NCBI GenBank assembly: GCA_003290165.1
Contig: QNQO01000226.1
Span: 1,081,218 to 1,145,217 of the forward strand
Source: Berberis thunbergii
Lineage: Eukaryota > Streptophyta > Magnoliopsida > Ranunculales > Berberidaceae
Direction of reading: 5' to 3'
Length of the DNA stretch: 64,000 nucleotides
The notes beneath the pieces were generated by a model. It was not told the DNA's origin and did no database searches. It saw nothing but the letters and a program-made list of their open reading frames with translations. The number at the start of each line of letters is the position of its first letter. Within the stretch, counting starts at the first letter, position 1. Below are positions 60,600 to 64,000 of this stretch, piece by piece. Both the position numbers and the translations under genes were made by a program.

Positions 60600-61770
60600 T
60601 CTCATTCTCTATTTCCTTAACTGATTCCCCCATGCTCTTTGTCTATTTTAGTTGGATTCTCAGACTTTAGAAACTCTTTTAGTTTGCCCCTATACTCAAC
60701 TTCGTACCGCATACTCTTGCAGTCATTGGTGTCGTGGTCGCATTCCTTATGGTATACACAATATTTGCTGCTGTCGAGCTTGGCGAGGTATTCGCGTTTT
60801 TTGGGGGCCACTTAAGTTCCTCCCATTTTTCATTGATTTTATTACGTCCGATAGGTTAGTATTTAGGAGTGTCACCATTATGAATCCAACGTAATTGGAC
60901 AATTTTTTCGGCCTGAACTGACCAAGGTCTGGCCTGTTATCACTACGCTTCCTTTTAATTCATTCCTCATCCTCCCATTTCTTTTCCTCATTTTTGTCCC
61001 TGAAAGCCGAAAGATTTTTCTCGCATTTGGTTTTCCTCTTTACGGTCCTAGACTCTTCCAAGGTGATGTGTCTTTGGACGCTCTTGAAGAGCTTTGCGCA
61101 TGTCCAGAAGGCCTTCAGAATGAGGTGCTCGTAAGCTTTCCCTCTTTGAGGCCTGCAGTAAAGGTCCGTCACAGTGTATCATCGATGAGGTTCAGTTCCT
61201 TGTTTGTAGCACATGAGATACTCTCGGAGTGTCTAGGCCGGACCTCTGCTTCAGGAAGAGTATGTAGTGCGGCCTTTAGGAAACTTTAGCATTCAACAAA
61301 ATGCGTTAGAATTCTTTTTGCCTGCGTTTGGAAGGAGTCGATGACTTCGGTGGGAGGCTGTGGAACCACGTCAGTGCTAGCTCTTCGACTAGTGGAAACG
61401 TTCTGCACACGACCGATTTCGATCATTCTTTAAGGGCCATTACGTGCTGGTAATGGCACAGGTGTTCGAAAGGATCGGTGGTTCCCTCGTAGAAGTCGAG
61501 CTTCAAAGAAGTAAACATTCTTGGAAGAGCCTCATTCATGATCTGATCTACAAATGGTGGGACAAGAGGCGGTTAGTATGTCTGGGATGTGCGCCCCCTT
61601 TCCAGAGGGGTTCCCCGGGCCGAGCCTCTCGTCCTGGCGTTGAACTCAGTGTCACCTGCGCAACCACCTTTTAGTCCAATAAGAACTTGCAGGTGCTTGC
61701 CTTCCCTGCGCTTGCTCCTTATCATCTTCTAGAGCCGGAAGTCCGTGCTGCTCATGATCTCCATTAGCGA
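60600..61770 (-). pseudogene. Gag remnant of the Tat-like element
   Basis: Pieces on the minus strand in order: FYEGTTDPFEHLCHYQHVMA (about 61433-61497), the family's start of the retrotransposon gag domain; a Trp/Phe segment ALTWFHSLPP (about 61325-61380); Arg/Lys-rich DRxKxEKKWEDEE (about 60960-61030); and KYCVYHKECDHDTNDCKSMR (about 60700-60765), the zinc-knuckle-like segment with downstream GKLKEFL. Stops and frameshifts are frequent. Confidence 0.75.
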
Positions 61771-61839
61771 GTAGTGGATTATGTTGCATGAGAGCCTCCA
61801 CCACCTTGGCAATCCGCTAGTGTAGAGTTACGAACTATG

Positions 61840-61863
61840 TCGTCCCCATGGGCGACGCCAAAC
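61840..61863 (-). other. Primer binding site of the Tat-like element
   Basis: The minus strand reads GTTTGGCGTCGCCCATGGGG just inside the LTR end. It is close to the TTTGGCGCC...GGGGA site common in Tat/Retand-type elements. It sets the element's direction as leftward. Confidence 0.65.
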
Positions 61864-62522
61864 TGATGCAATCATTTTTTGCTCCCTGCTTTTACATGTT
61901 CCTGTTGACCTGCACAAGTAGCACACGTTAGCCACATACCACATTGTGGTGGCCGATGCATTCCGATGCTAAGTCAGACACGGATCTGAGTAAGATGTAA
62001 TGCTGTAACATGGAATTTTTAGCGTACCTTAGCTTACCAACCTCATGTTTATTTATAGTGCAAAGAGTCTTGATCTACAAACCATCGTAAGCGTAGTTAG
62101 GAGTAGATCTTCGTGGAGATCCTTATCTAATTAGGATTTTGTGTAGGAGGGAATTATTTTCAGCGCTGTGCTCTAAATACGCAGGAGATAGTTCCCAATG
62201 CGAGAGCAATCCGTATAAGGAAGATCCTTGTGTGAATGTACTTTGGCATTTGCTTCATACTGGAAGCAGAGGGCAGCTGTAGTTGCCGTTCGAAGCTGAT
62301 CCTCGAGATCTTGCCTTTGTAGGGCTTACGAGTATTGAAATAGCTGTGAGACGTGGTGAGCATAGCGTGCTGTGAGAGTTTGGATCCGTCTAGTGGGCTG
62401 AATGACCGTGCTTAGAGCCGCTTGGGCCTACCTGGAGTTGGTTGATGTTGGGCCTGTATTTTTCTCAAGATCATCATGACACGTGTGTGGCTCAGAGGAG
62501 TGGCCATTTTTATGTATCATCA
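61864..62522 (-). repeat. 5' LTR of the Tat-like element
   Basis: On the plus strand it runs from TGATGCAATCATTTT to TTTATGTATCATCA, 659 bp, with TG...CA ends. A TTATTTATAGTG stretch at about 62049 could be the TATA region, read on the minus strand as CACTATAAATAAAC. The following five bases, ATACT (62523-62527), are the expected target duplication, but no partner was found on the left. Confidence 0.6.
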
Positions 62523-62690
62523 ATACTAATGAGATTCATATATATTTTTTTTTCAATCAACCACAAAAATATTGAAAACGAAGAACCAAGTAAGCTTTAT
62601 TTCTTGAAATTAATTCATATTCCACAATACCAGAAATAGATAATCAGATACATTCCACATTCAAACAGTCAGATAGATAATCATTTCTTC

Positions 62691-62851
62691 TTTAAGAGAA
62701 TATGAGAGGTCATCCATTCTTCCCCATTGTTATATCCAAACTTTTCCATTCCAGTTAAGCACGTACCCCTCCAGTAGCTAATCAACTTCACTCCCAAAGA
62801 TGGCTTTAACACAGATTTTATCGCATCAACATTTGCATTCTCTTCTCTTCA
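62691..62851 (-). pseudogene. Last exon of a second methyltransferase copy
   Basis: The exon starts after a CAG acceptor (62852-62854) with TGAAGAG, like the last exon at 31549. About 11 bases are lost just after it, shifting the frame. From ANVDAIK onward it follows the family: [23 protein letters not shown] and a normal end LLKKK with TGA at 62691-62693. It retains the part deleted from the other copy. Upstream exons (NHW..., DEDDW...) were not found to the right within the window. Confidence 0.8.
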
Positions 62852-62971
62852 CTGTAAAACATATATCACAAGTTAGAAATCATGCATAAATAAATAAATA
62901 AGCGCGCTGCTTATTTCCCCATACTTATTTCCCGACTCTTCCCAATCCATTTATCTATACTACCCCTGAAT

Positions 62972-63275
62972 CTACGGTGCCTGGTCCAAGGTGTCTGTTT
63001 GGTGCCTGATGGTACCAGGCATCGTAGATGTGCATCGAGATAGGTTTAGTGGGTGACGTCACATGGGAAGATTTTGCAGACGAGGACCACAGCTGTCGAC
63101 TAAACATGTGGTGAGGAGCAAAAGCTGAGGACACATCTATTTCTTTTGGGAAATTCTTTGTTGCACCGGGATTTAGTGGATGTTCACCGAGATACGAGAT
63201 ACACCAAACACTAAACCAGGTACGATGCACATCTACGGTGCCTGGTTGGTGCAGGCACCAAACCAGGCACCGTAG
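62972..63275. mobile_element. 304-bp inverted-repeat element (MITE-like)
   Basis: The 14-bp ends CTACGGTGCCTGGT and ACCAGGCACCGTAG are perfect inverted repeats. Further copies of the GGTGCCTG/CAGGCACC word lie just inside both ends. The centre (63052-63150) is the sequence also found at 48094-48185. Target duplications were not clear. It sits just upstream of the second methyltransferase exon. Confidence 0.6.
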
Positions 63276-63339
63276 CATCACTCATTTCTTTTTGCATATC
63301 TATTGTATCTATCTAATTTTGTCACCAAAAGCTGAGGAC

Positions 63340-64000
63340 ACTAGGGATGGTAGTGGGGCGGATTTTCACGGATATCCGCCTCACTCGCCCCATTTGGGGC
63401 GGATTTGGTAAATGGTCACTGGATCTTGGGGCAGATACAGATTTCCAATCTGTATCCGTTTATTAATCGGGGCGGATACAGATTTGGCCATATCCGTTTA
63501 ATCGATAAAATTAAAAAAATGCCCTTCAATTATATAAAGGGATTAAACCCACTCTCATCTCACAATCTCACATTATTCTCAAATCTCCCTCAAGATTCAG
63601 ACTCTCACTCTCACAGTCTTCTCATAGCGAAGCCAGCGAAAGTTGAAGCCAACGAAGTGTCTCCTTCTTCTTCGGGTCATCTCATTCTCACAAACACTCG
63701 AAGTTCTCAGTCTAGCTGAAACCAGCGAAGCGAAGGCTCGTCTCCATCCCGGCCGCCTCCCTCTCCCCTTCCTTCCTCGCCTTTCCCTCACTGCAAAAGA
63801 GATCTCGGAATAGAGATCTAATATCATATCCGAGATTTTTTGATCTAATTTTTTTTGTATGGTTTTTATAATTTTTGTATGGATTCTACCGGTGTTAACG
63901 AATGAAGTATATTTTAGTGTGTATAATGGATTACCTGCTTTTAGGATTGAACTGAGATATGTCGCAAATTTTAATGATTAGAGAATTTTTTTAACAGATA
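63340..64000. other. Unassigned right-edge region
   Basis: It starts with GGGATGGTAGTGGGGCGG and repeated GGGGCGGAT/ATATCCG words (63346-63510), typical of a dispersed plant repeat. From 63550 to 63800 it is a C/T-rich sequence resembling a transcribed leader, with GAAGCCAGCGAAGTTGAAGCC-like short repeats. A possible gene or element continues beyond the window. Confidence 0.35.

Larger units (their letters stand above)
48186..62522 (-). mobile_element. Truncated Ty3/gypsy element of the Tat type, interrupted by a younger LTR element
   Basis: Read leftwards: LTR (61864-62522), primer site (61840-61863), gag remnants (61770-60600), protease remnant (60400-60000), then a long non-coding part with two sets of tandem repeats. 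Reverse transcriptase and integrase are not found. Tat-lineage elements are known for tandem repeats between pol and the 3' LTR, which fits the order here. The 3' LTR was not found, and the left limit is a guess set by the sequence shared with 63052. The element is split at 49616-57980. Confidence 0.6.

Noticed and set aside
1..64000. CRISPR arrays, bacterial operons, rRNA genes and organelle insertions
   Set aside because: No short regular repeats with unique spacers, ribosome binding sites, rRNA motifs or chloroplast/mitochondrial gene sequence were seen; the window is plant nuclear DNA.

Overview
This is a stretch of a eudicot nuclear genome, not a microbial one. It is AT-rich, its one solid host gene has 22 visible short exons with GT-AG introns, and most of the rest is plant transposable elements nested in one another. 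The species cannot be named from the sequence.

Positions 1-9000 hold the 5' three quarters or more of a kinesin-4 gene (KIN-4A/FRA1 type) on the minus strand, cut off by the left edge. Every exon fits the family in phase except the third (7174-7322), which is one base short; this would truncate the motor unless it is a consensus error.

Positions 9000-16840 show no gene I can support. From 16840 to 31075 the same host segment appears three times (A 16840-19385, B 20003-23035, C 25515-31075). Each copy has been interrupted differently: a Tourist-like MITE that itself carries a 2 kb LTR-type insertion, a 1.76 kb hAT-like element with an 8-bp target duplication, and a 5'-truncated L1-type LINE with a poly-A tail.

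Positions 31369-40367 are a coclaurine N-methyltransferase-like gene on the minus strand, broken by several lesions. Its introns hold two MITEs, a hAT MITE and a 4.5 kb element with 150-bp inverted ends. That element carries a captured exon of a plant Cys-rich protein. The 5' end of the gene abuts an integrated plant pararetrovirus (40365-48093). The provirus is Caulimoviridae-like, has decayed genes, and carries a second, inverted copy of its reverse transcriptase/RNase H region.

Positions 48186-62522 look like the remains of a minus-strand Ty3/gypsy element of the Tat type (5' LTR, primer site, gag, protease, then a non-coding part with tandem repeats). A young 8.4 kb non-autonomous LTR element (49616-57980) sits inside its repeats. 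The last exon of a second methyltransferase copy follows at 62691-62851, then a small inverted-repeat element and unassigned sequence to the right edge.

Only the kinesin gene is likely to be a working host gene. The rest records gene duplication, decay and layered insertions whose order can be read from interrupted elements and target-site duplications.
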